Source: Acidobacteriota bacterium (GTDB lineage Bacteria; Acidobacteriota; Blastocatellia; Pyrinomonadales; Pyrinomonadaceae). From it: a stretch of 64,000 nt of DNA. Under the pieces are notes generated by a model. The model saw only the letters and a list, made by a program, of their open reading frames with translations, had not been told where the DNA came from and searched no databases. The translations under genes and the position numbers were made by a program. This document shows positions 34,350 to 41,569 of the stretch, piece after piece (the first letter of the stretch is position 1; each line of letters opens with the position of its first letter). The DNA is taken from assembly GCA_019239425.1 (NCBI GenBank), contig JAFAZX010000045.1, positions 372,001-436,000 of the forward strand. The letters run 5' to 3'.

Positions 34350-35393
34350 TTACTTCGTCTCGGAGAGCGCGGCGATGTAGCAGCCGCGCGCGGTGGCGGT
34401 CAGCGGGTCGGAGGCCAGGCGCACGTCGGAGAGATGGACGGGGAAGTCGCCCTCGGCGCGCAGGAGTTGTTCGAACTTCTGGAGGAAGCCCGCGGGCCGT
34501 GCCGTGCCGCCGGCCAGCACGACCGCCATCGGGCGGTCGACCTTCGGGAGCTGGCCCGACTTGGCGAACTCCGAGCGCAGGCGGTCGATGAGCGTGCGCA
34601 TCAGGTCCTCGTAGAAGATGTGGAGCGCGCCGGTCATCTCGTCCTTCGGCGGGCGCGAGAGGTCGAGCTTCTCCTCCTTGAAGAGGCGCACCTTCGTCGT
34701 GTTGCTCTCGCCCATCACCTCGGCGACGTTGCGGTCGATGTAGTCGCCGCCGCGCGGGATGCTGAAGGTGATCATCGGCATCGACATGAAGGAGACCGAG
34801 ACGTTGCACATCCCGCCGCCGAAAGAGACGCCGATGCCGGTGAAGTTCTCGTCCTGCAGCTCGGAGAAGACGACGGCCTGGCCCTCGTTGATGGCCTTCG
34901 CGTTGTAGCCGAGCGACTGGAGGTAGGTCTTGAGCACGGCCTCGTGGTAGACGAGGTTGCCGCTCACGCCGTCGCCCTTGCCGGGGACGCTGAAGCAGAG
35001 CACGTCGCTCTTCTTGGCGCGCGGCACCATCATCGAGATGATGCGCTGAATCATCTGCTGGCTGTGCTCCTCGCGCGGGTTGATGAGGCCCTCGCTCATC
35101 GGGCGGCGCGCGTCGGTGTCGAGGAAGCTGGCGAAGAAGTCGGAGTCGTTGCCGTAGACGTAGAGGTTCTTGCAGTTCTTCTCGTAGACCATCCCGCGCT
35201 GCCGGAGCATGTTCTCGGCCATCTCGGAGACGGGGACGGGGACGAAGGCGTTGAGCTGCGTGCGCGTGCGCCCGCCGTCGGGGCCGTCGGCGACGACGAT
35301 GCGGCTGGTGCCGATGTCGAGCCCGACGGGGCCGGTCTTCACTTCGGTCGCTTCCGTCTTCGGGCCTGTGGGGGTCTGAGTCTTCTCTTCCAT
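34350..35393 (-). CDS. Actin-like ATPase (MreB/ParM/FtsA superfamily), divergent
   Basis: The ~347-aa protein has the actin-fold nucleotide motifs: phosphate-1 GLDIGTSRIVV (24-34), connect-1 INEGQAVVF (~168-176), phosphate-2 GIGVSFGGGMCNVSV (186-200) and adenosine VVLAGGTARPAG (291-302). It also has MSEGLINPREEHSQQMI, in the place of the MreB gating segment. It is not a typical MreB: mreC/mreD are absent and the sequence is well diverged. GAGGAG sits six bases before ATG 35393, which fixes the start two codons inside the longer frame. It probably forms filaments or acts as an ATP switch, close to PG and c-di-GMP genes. Confidence 0.85.
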   Translation of the reverse strand: MEEKTQTPTGPKTEATEVKTGPVGLDIGTSRIVVADGPDGGRTRTQLNAFVPVPVSEMAENMLRQRGMVYEKNCKNLYVYGNDSDFFASFLDTDARRPMSEGLINPREEHSQQMIQRIISMMVPRAKKSDVLCFSVPGKGDGVSGNLVYHEAVLKTYLQSLGYNAKAINEGQAVVFSELQDENFTGIGVSFGGGMCNVSVSFMSMPMITFSIPRGGDYIDRNVAEVMGESNTTKVRLFKEEKLDLSRPPKDEMTGALHIFYEDLMRTLIDRLRSEFAKSGQLPKVDRPMAVVLAGGTARPAGFLQKFEQLLRAEGDFPVHLSDVRLASDPLTATARGCYIAALSETK

Positions 35394-35591
35394 TTTCATC
35401 TCCTCGGTGGGGTCTAAAAATTTTTATTTTGTGGACGGTCTTCAGGAGCAGACTGTCGGCGGAACCTGGGGGCGGCGGTTCCGCCCGTTGACGTACGTTA
35501 GGCTTGCAAGGCGTGTGCCTTTACTGGAACCGGGGAGAGCCATTTCCAGAAACTGCCGCGGGCGACTTCCAGAAAATTCGTCGGGAGACTT

Positions 35592-37073
35592 TCAGGACTC
35601 GGGGTCGTTGGACTCGGCCGTCGAGGACTCGCGCTCCTCAAGCTTCTCGGCGCGGAGCACGGCGCGCTGCGCGTCCATCCGCTCGCGGTAGACCTTCTGC
35701 ATCCGCCCGCGCAGCTCTTCGGGCTTCGTGCCCTGCCCCTCGGCGCGGCGCGCGAACTCCTCCTCGCCCGCCGCCACGCCCGGCCACATCCTTCCGCCGA
35801 GCAGAGAGACGAGTTCCGGGTCGTAGCCGAAGCCCAGCTCCGCCACGGACGCCGGCGCGACCGCGTACTTGTCCGAAAGGCCCATCGCCTCGAACGGGAA
35901 GTTGCGCGCCCAGTCGTGGTGGAAGGCGATGCGGCCGTTCGAGGGGTTGACCGAGACCAGCCCGTGCACCGTGCAGTTGGCGTCGTCGATCTGGTAGCGG
36001 CTGCGCAGGACTTGAGTTAAGAGGCGGCCGGCCAGAACCTGCGCCTCGGTCAACTGCTCGCCGCCCTCGGCCACGTCCGCCTTCGTCTCGAAGCAGACGC
36101 CGAGGAAGCTTTCGTTCAGGCCCGTGTAAGCGGCGCGGCCGTCCGACCAGACGGAGTTCCCCGCGTGAAAGGCGGCGTCCTCGTCGCGCACGACGCGGTA
36201 TATCTGGCCGAAACGGTCTATCACGTAGTTGTAAGACTTCTTGTCGCGGACGTACGCGAGCAGGTTCTTCGAGCGGAACTCGATGGAGCCGCTGTTGCCC
36301 GCGACGAACGGGAGCAGGACGCTCTCTGAGGTGTGGTAGACGATGCCGACGGGCGCCGTCTGCGGCTGCCCTTCGGCCTCCGTGCCGCCCGGCTTGTAGA
36401 CGAGATAGCGGCGCGGGCGGTTCGCGGTCTCGAAGGTGTTGATGATGCGCGCGCCGTTGCTGTAGCGCTCGAAGTCCGCCCCCTGCTCGACCAGCCAGAC
36501 CTTCTCGGGCTGGTACGAAGGCAGGTGTTCCGAGAGCCCCGCCGCCACCTTCTCGTCGCCCCCGGCGTAGATGCGTTCGACGCTCTTGTAGCGGCCGGCG
36601 AGGTAGTCGTTGGCGCGCGCCACCGTCCACGCCGCGCCGCGGTAAGCCGCGAAGCAGAAGGCCAGGAGGACGAAGGCCGAAACGACGTAGAGCGGGCGCC
36701 GGAGCTGGTAGCAGCGGAAAAAGATTCGCGAAGAGAGCGGCGCCTGCTTGCACAGCCCCAGCAGGCCGTGCTTCCCGCCCGCGTCCGCGGGCAGAAGCAG
36801 GCTGACCTCGCGGAAGATCAGCGTGTAGAGCGAGAAGTCCAGGAACCTTTCGAAGAGGCCGTACTTCCGAAGCATTGCCCAGCGCCCGAGCGCCTCCTCC
36901 ATCCGCGCGCTGCGCTCCGCCTGGAGCGCGAGCGTCTTGTTGAGGAAGCGCAGGCGCACTTCGGGGCGCGCGAAGAAACGTGCGTAGCTCTCCACGATCT
37001 TGAAGTGCGAGGAGGCCCTACTGTCCGACGCGGCGGCGGCGCCCAAAACCTGGTGTGGCAGAACCGTAGCCAT
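35592..37073 (-). CDS. Membrane-anchored N-acetylmuramoyl-L-alanine amidase (Amidase_2 type)
   Basis: The 493-aa protein has a soluble helical N-terminus (~1-120), a membrane helix at ~125-145 (YVVSAFVLLAFCFAAYRGAA) and a C-terminal Amidase_2/PGRP domain. The zinc-site segments are VGIVYHTSES, YNYVIDRFGQIYRVVRDEDA, AFHAGNSVW, LGVCFETK and CTVHGLVSVNP. It should cut the bond between MurNAc and the peptide stem on the periplasmic side. ATG 37073 has GAGG six bases upstream. It is 38 nt downstream of the SPOR gene, and SPOR domains bind denuded glycan, the product of such amidases. Confidence 0.85.
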   Translation of the reverse strand: MATVLPHQVLGAAAASDSRASSHFKIVESYARFFARPEVRLRFLNKTLALQAERSARMEEALGRWAMLRKYGLFERFLDFSLYTLIFREVSLLLPADAGGKHGLLGLCKQAPLSSRIFFRCYQLRRPLYVVSAFVLLAFCFAAYRGAAWTVARANDYLAGRYKSVERIYAGGDEKVAAGLSEHLPSYQPEKVWLVEQGADFERYSNGARIINTFETANRPRRYLVYKPGGTEAEGQPQTAPVGIVYHTSESVLLPFVAGNSGSIEFRSKNLLAYVRDKKSYNYVIDRFGQIYRVVRDEDAAFHAGNSVWSDGRAAYTGLNESFLGVCFETKADVAEGGEQLTEAQVLAGRLLTQVLRSRYQIDDANCTVHGLVSVNPSNGRIAFHHDWARNFPFEAMGLSDKYAVAPASVAELGFGYDPELVSLLGGRMWPGVAAGEEEFARRAEGQGTKPEELRGRMQKVYRERMDAQRAVLRAEKLEERESSTAESNDPES

Positions 37074-37111
37074 CTCCACCCTCGGGTGCTGAACCCCTGA
37101 AAGCCTTCTAC

Positions 37112-37960
37112 CTACTTCTGCACGGGGACGACGAGGGCGGCCGCGGCCGCGCCCTTCGCGCGCAGGGCTGCGACCGTCTGCGCAGCCCCGTCGCGGTCTG
37201 CGAAGCGCCCGACCTGCACCCTGTACCAGGTGCCGCGCCCGGGCAGCTCGGCCGCGGCCACTTGCGCCTCGAACCCCGCCGCACGCAGCGTAGAGACGCG
37301 CTCGTTGGCCTCGGACTGGCTGTTGAAGGAGCCGACCTGCGCGGTGAACTTCCCTTCGCCCGCTCCCTGCGCGGGCGTCTCGACCCGAGGCTTCTCATCC
37401 GCCTTCGGGGCGGCGGGCGGCTGAGGCTGAGGCGCCTGCGCGGGCGGCGCCGCGGGCGTCTCCGCCTGCGCCACGGCCGCGGGCGGCGCGTCGTTCGCGG
37501 CCGTCGTCTTCGGGCCGGCGGCCGTGTCGCCGGAAGGATTTACGGGCGCGACGGCCTCCGTCTTCGCGGCCGTCTCGGGGGCCGCGGGGGCTGGCTTGGC
37601 GGCGCGGGCGTCGTTACGCTTGGCGGGCAGCGTGACGGCCTCCGCCTCGCCGCTCGACCTCACCCAGCCGAGCAGGAGGACGAGCGCGGAGCAGCAGACC
37701 GCCGTGAAGAGCAGCCACGCGGGGGCCATCTTCAGCACGCGGACGCCGACCGCGAACGGGTCAGGCCCGGCGGAGTTGTGCGGCGCCGCAGGCTTCGAGG
37801 GTTTAACCGGGGGGGCCGGTTTGGCGAGTTTCGGCTCGGGGCGGGGGGACGCAGGCGGCACGTACTCGACGAGGGGCGTGGCCTCCTCGACGGCTTCCAC
37901 TTCGATGACGGCCAACTCTTCGTCCACGACGGCCGGGGCGGGCATGTCGTCTTGGGTCAT
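37112..37960 (-). CDS. SPOR-domain membrane protein
   Basis: The 282-aa protein has a cytoplasmic Glu/Val/Pro-rich N-terminus, a membrane helix at ~78-100 (APAWLLFTAVCCSALVLLLG), a long Ala/Pro-rich periplasmic linker and a C-terminal SPOR domain (FTAQVGSFNSQSEANERVST, GTWYRVQVGRFADRDGAAQT). SPOR domains bind glycan strands lacking stem peptides and often locate to the division site. GGAG lies six bases before the ATG. It heads the minus-strand string with the amidase, and probably localises or regulates it. Confidence 0.88.
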   Translation of the reverse strand: MTQDDMPAPAVVDEELAVIEVEAVEEATPLVEYVPPASPRPEPKLAKPAPPVKPSKPAAPHNSAGPDPFAVGVRVLKMAPAWLLFTAVCCSALVLLLGWVRSSGEAEAVTLPAKRNDARAAKPAPAAPETAAKTEAVAPVNPSGDTAAGPKTTAANDAPPAAVAQAETPAAPPAQAPQPQPPAAPKADEKPRVETPAQGAGEGKFTAQVGSFNSQSEANERVSTLRAAGFEAQVAAAELPGRGTWYRVQVGRFADRDGAAQTVAALRAKGAAAAALVVPVQK

Positions 37961-38469
37961 GGCAACTCCAAAGTTCTCTGAGGGAGAATCAAATATGGGT
38001 CGCGAGTGCTGCGAGGCGCACTCGCGCGGCTACACTTCCACGCTGACGGTTACAACTTCCATGCCCTAACCCGCCCGAAAAAAAATTTTACTTAGCCCCG
38101 CACGACGCGCGCCGGCGGCCGAATTTTCTCTCCCGGCCTCTCTCAGGGGTGCCGCGCTGCGCCGCCGTGACGCCGTTTGTCACCCGCGGGCTGACGCGAT
38201 TTGTCACCGTGTCACTCGGCCGACGTAAGGTGCTCCGCTCATACCGCTCAAACCCGCGCGCCGCCGCGCCCCGAAAGGCCGAGCGAGCGTCGACGTACAG
38301 GAACGGGCCTTGCTTAAGAATCCGTGATTTTCTCTCCCCGCACGTCCCCGCGGGCGCGTGAGAGTTCTGAGACTTTGAAACGGGAGAGCAGCACTCCTTC
38401 CACCTCGCCCTTCATTTGAAAAGACCCCGCCAGCACCTCGCCGCGGAAGAGAATAGGGATGCCCCTCAA
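37961..38469. other. Divergent regulatory region between the SPOR and GGDEF-EAL genes
   Basis: This ~500-bp region separates the two halves of the c-di-GMP/PG locus. It contains an AT-rich run (AAAAAAAATTTTACTT, ~38079-38094) and a pair of direct repeats (38168-38208). No gene is evident; a short plus-strand frame at 38149 has Arg-rich shadow-like composition. Confidence 0.55.
38168..38208. promoter_or_regulatory. Paired direct repeats TGACGC..TTTGTCACC
   Basis: TGACGCCGTTTGTCACC (38168-38184) and TGACGCGATTTGTCACC (38192-38208) differ at two or three positions and start 24 bp apart. Each is itself a TGAC-N7-GTCA inverted pair. This is typical operator geometry, with two dimer sites on about the same DNA face region. 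Confidence 0.55.
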
Positions 38470-40971
38470 ATGATCCTGACATACACGAAGCGCCCGGCAC
38501 GCGCCTACGCGCTCGCGGCCGCCCTCCTGGGTGCGGCCGCGCTTGCCGTCTCACTCCCGGACTCTGCGCACCTGCTCTGGGACGGGCGCTACCTCATGCT
38601 CGCCTTCTGCGCGCTGACCCTCGGCACGCGCGTCTACGTCAAAGTCCCGCACGCGGCGACGGCCGTCCCCGCCTCGGCCGGCTTCGTGCTGCTGGCGGCG
38701 ATGCAGTACGGCTTCGGCGCGGCCGTGCCGCTGGCGGCGGCCGCCGCCCTCGTCTCTTCGCTCAGGCTCTCGCGCCGCGGCGCGACGCTTTTGCACGACA
38801 CGGCGCCCGCGGCCGTGGCGACACTTCTGACGGGGTGGTGCGCGCACTGGCTCGGACTCCTCTCGCCGAAGGCGCCCGCGTTCACGGCGGCCTTCGCGGC
38901 GCTGCTCTTCTCTTTCATGCAGTCGGCGTTCGTCTCGGCGCAGGTCTCCGCCTACGGGCGCGGCAGCGCGGCGCGCTCCGTCCCGCGCGCCTTCCTCGAC
39001 GCGCTCGCGTGGACGTTCACGGCCTACGTCGTCACCTCCTCCTTCGCGACGCTGGCCGCGCAGGTGCCCGCAGGTCTAGCGCTCGACGCCTTCCTCGCGG
39101 TGGTCTCCGCGGCGGCCGCGGCGGACGCGCTCTACCAGGCGCACCGCGGCAACTCTTCCGCCGAGCGCGCGTGGGCCAGCCGCTCGCGCGAGCTCTTCAC
39201 CAACACGCACGCCTTCGGCGTGGCCTTCGAGCACGCGGCCATCGGTATGGCGGTGCTCTCGGCCAAGGGCAACCTGCTCTGGGTCAACCGCTCGCTCTGC
39301 GACTTCCTCGGCTACGCCGAGTCCGAGCTGATGTATTCGAGCCTGAAGGCCGTGACGCACAAGGACGACCTCGTCACGGCGCTCGCCGGCCTGAAGAGCA
39401 TGCTCAAGCGCAAGTCGGACTTCCTCCAGATGGAGGTGCGGCACCAGCGGCGCGGCGGCGAGCAGGTCTGGGCGCTCTGGAACGTGGCGCGCTTCACGGA
39501 CGCGCGCGACGACGAGACGTACCTCATCCTCCAGCTGCAGGACATCACCGAGCGCAAGCAGTCCGAGGAGCAGCTGCGCCACGACGCCTTCCACGACCCC
39601 CTGACCGGCCTGCCGAACCGCGCGCTCTTCGCCGACCACGTCAAGCTCACCATCGCGCGCGCCAAGCGCGTGCCCACGCGCCGCTTCGCCGTCCTCTTCT
39701 GCGACCTCGACCGCTTCAAGGTCATCAACGACTCTCTGGGCCACGTCACCGGCGACCAGCTGCTCGTCGAAGTGGCCAGGCGTTTGGAAAGTTGTCTCCG
39801 GCAGGGCGACACCGTCGCGCGCGTCGGCGGCGACGAGTTCACCATCCTGCTCGACGACCTCGCCAGCGACGCCGAGGCCGGCGGCGTGGCCGAGCGCATC
39901 CAGCAGGAGGTCTCGGCCGCCATCACTCTCTCGGGCCGCGAGGTCTTCACGACGATGAGCATCGGCGTGGCCGTCGGCACCAGCTTCTACTCCGACCCCG
40001 AAGACATCCTGCGCGACGCCGACACGGCGATGTACCGCGCGAAGTCTTTGGGCAAGGCGCGCCACGTCGTCTTCGACCACAGCATGCACGCGTCGGCCGT
40101 CAACCTCTTACAGATCGAGACCGATTTGAGGAAGGCCCTGGACAAGGAGCAGTTCTTCCTGCTCTACCAGCCCATCGTCTCGCTCGACAACTTCAAGCTC
40201 TGCGGCTTCGAGGCGCTCATCCGCTGGCACCACCCGGAGCGCGGCCTCGTCTCGCCGCTCGACTTCATCCCGGTCGCGGAGGAGACGGGGCAGATCATCC
40301 AGCTCGGCGAGTGGGCTCTGGAAGAGGCCTGCCGCCAGATGCACGAGTGGCAGGAGAAGTTCCCGCAGGCCTCGCCCTTCTTCATGAGCGTCAACCTCTC
40401 GGCCAAGCAGTTCAACCACACGCTGCTGATGGCGCAGGTGGACGGCGTGCTCCGGAAGACGGGCCTCAACCCGCGCCAGCTCAAGCTCGAAATCACGGAG
40501 GGAGCCGTGATGGAGAACATCGACACGGCGACCGAGATGCTGCGCCACCTGCGCGACCTCGGCGTGCAGCTCGCCATCGACGACTTCGGGACGGGCTACT
40601 CCTCCTTGAGCTACCTGCACCGCTTCCCGATTGATACTTTGAAGATCGACCGCTCCTTCGTCACCCGCATGGCGAACAACCCGGAGAACGTCGAGATCGT
40701 CCGCACCATCATCATGCTCGCGCAGGTCTTGGGGATGGACGTGGTGGCCGAGGGCGTCGAGACCAAAGACCAGCTTAAAATCCTGCGCGACCTCAAGTGC
40801 GAATACGGGCAGGGCTACTACTTCTCCAGGCCGTCGAGCCCGGCCGACGCCGAGAAGATCATCGTCGAGACCAACGAGAAGGTGCGGAAGGTGCACATGC
40901 CCGAGGAGCCGCCCGCGCCGCCCGTCCCCAACACGAACGTCAAGACCGTCCGCTACGTCTCCGCCGACTGA
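38470..40971 (+). CDS. Membrane PAS-GGDEF-EAL protein (bifunctional c-di-GMP enzyme)
   Basis: The 833-aa protein has an N-terminal membrane part with about six helices (~10-230), a PAS domain (~240-365, GMAVLSAKGNLLWVNRSLCD), a GGDEF domain (~375-540) and an EAL domain (~555-810). The GGDEF motif is intact at ~454-458 and has an RQGD inhibitory I-site exactly five residues before it. The EAL motif (E581-A-L) and the DDFGTGYSSLSYL, KIDRSFV and EGVET segments are present. Both synthesis and breakdown of c-di-GMP are therefore possible. ATG 38470 is chosen as the first Met; a TTG at 38416 is an alternative. A PilZ-like gene follows by 23 nt. Confidence 0.92.
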   Translation: MILTYTKRPARAYALAAALLGAAALAVSLPDSAHLLWDGRYLMLAFCALTLGTRVYVKVPHAATAVPASAGFVLLAAMQYGFGAAVPLAAAAALVSSLRLSRRGATLLHDTAPAAVATLLTGWCAHWLGLLSPKAPAFTAAFAALLFSFMQSAFVSAQVSAYGRGSAARSVPRAFLDALAWTFTAYVVTSSFATLAAQVPAGLALDAFLAVVSAAAAADALYQAHRGNSSAERAWASRSRELFTNTHAFGVAFEHAAIGMAVLSAKGNLLWVNRSLCDFLGYAESELMYSSLKAVTHKDDLVTALAGLKSMLKRKSDFLQMEVRHQRRGGEQVWALWNVARFTDARDDETYLILQLQDITERKQSEEQLRHDAFHDPLTGLPNRALFADHVKLTIARAKRVPTRRFAVLFCDLDRFKVINDSLGHVTGDQLLVEVARRLESCLRQGDTVARVGGDEFTILLDDLASDAEAGGVAERIQQEVSAAITLSGREVFTTMSIGVAVGTSFYSDPEDILRDADTAMYRAKSLGKARHVVFDHSMHASAVNLLQIETDLRKALDKEQFFLLYQPIVSLDNFKLCGFEALIRWHHPERGLVSPLDFIPVAEETGQIIQLGEWALEEACRQMHEWQEKFPQASPFFMSVNLSAKQFNHTLLMAQVDGVLRKTGLNPRQLKLEITEGAVMENIDTATEMLRHLRDLGVQLAIDDFGTGYSSLSYLHRFPIDTLKIDRSFVTRMANNPENVEIVRTIIMLAQVLGMDVVAEGVETKDQLKILRDLKCEYGQGYYFSRPSSPADAEKIIVETNEKVRKVHMPEEPPAPPVPNTNVKTVRYVSAD

Positions 40972-40994
40972 AAGAACCGAAGGGCCACACAGCC

Positions 40995-41369
40995 ATGAAC
41001 GACGCGAGCAAAAAGACGCGCTTCCTCTCCGAACTCTCTTGCGCCTTCGGGCCGACGCCCGACACGCCGCGCAGCGGCACCATCACGAGCATCGGCCCCA
41101 AGGAGTGCTTCGTGAAGACGAAGGCCATCGTCATCGAAGGTCAGCACCTCCACCTGCGCGTCTGGACGCCCGCGAACTGCTGGCTGCGCCTCGCCGGCCG
41201 GGTCAAGTACCACATGGAGCGCGTCGGCTTCGGCGTCGTCTTCCAAGACCTCTCCGACGAACAGCTCACAGACCTCGCCCGCCTCGTCGAACAGCTCCGC
41301 CGCCAGCACCTCGCGCGGCAGGAGGAGGAGACCGACGACGACATGGCCGGCGTGACGGCCTTCAACTAA
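40995..41369 (+). CDS. Small PilZ-like protein, 124 aa
   Basis: The sequence has the PilZ beta-barrel pattern: SGTITSIGPKECFVKTKA, LHLRVWTPANCWLRLAGRV, and VGFGVVFQDLSDEQLTDLAR. The N-terminal RxxxR c-di-GMP motif and the DxSxxG motif are not clearly kept (SIGPKEC in place of the latter), so ligand binding is uncertain. It lies 23 nt after the GGDEF-EAL gene and is probably co-transcribed. It could be a degenerate PilZ partner protein rather than a c-di-GMP receptor. Confidence 0.75.
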   Translation: MNDASKKTRFLSELSCAFGPTPDTPRSGTITSIGPKECFVKTKAIVIEGQHLHLRVWTPANCWLRLAGRVKYHMERVGFGVVFQDLSDEQLTDLARLVEQLRRQHLARQEEETDDDMAGVTAFN

Positions 41370-41373
41370 CAAA

Positions 41374-41448
41374 TTCACCACAGAGACACAGAGGCACGGC
41401 CTGGGGCCAATAGCTCAACAGGCTGTGCCTCTGTGTCTCTGTGGTGAA
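41374..41448. repeat. Family A hairpin repeat, copy 6
   Basis: It runs from 'ttcaccacagagacacagag' to 'ctctgtgtctctgtggtgaa', with loop 'ctggggccaatagctcaaca'. It lies between two plus-strand genes, just after the PilZ-like gene stop. Confidence 0.9.
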
Positions 41449-41569
41449 AGACCCTCCAGCGACCTGCCACCTGCTGATACCGCGGGCGCCCCTTTTCCGC
41501 GTTAACGTCTGAGGCCGGAGTCTCTCCGGCCTTTTGTACAGGACGTTGACCAGACAAGGAGGCCAGCCC

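Noticed and set aside
34350..35393. Naming the actin-like gene mreB
   Set aside because: mreC and mreD are absent, the sequence is divergent, and the neighbours are amidase, SPOR and PilZ genes, so only the superfamily call is supported.
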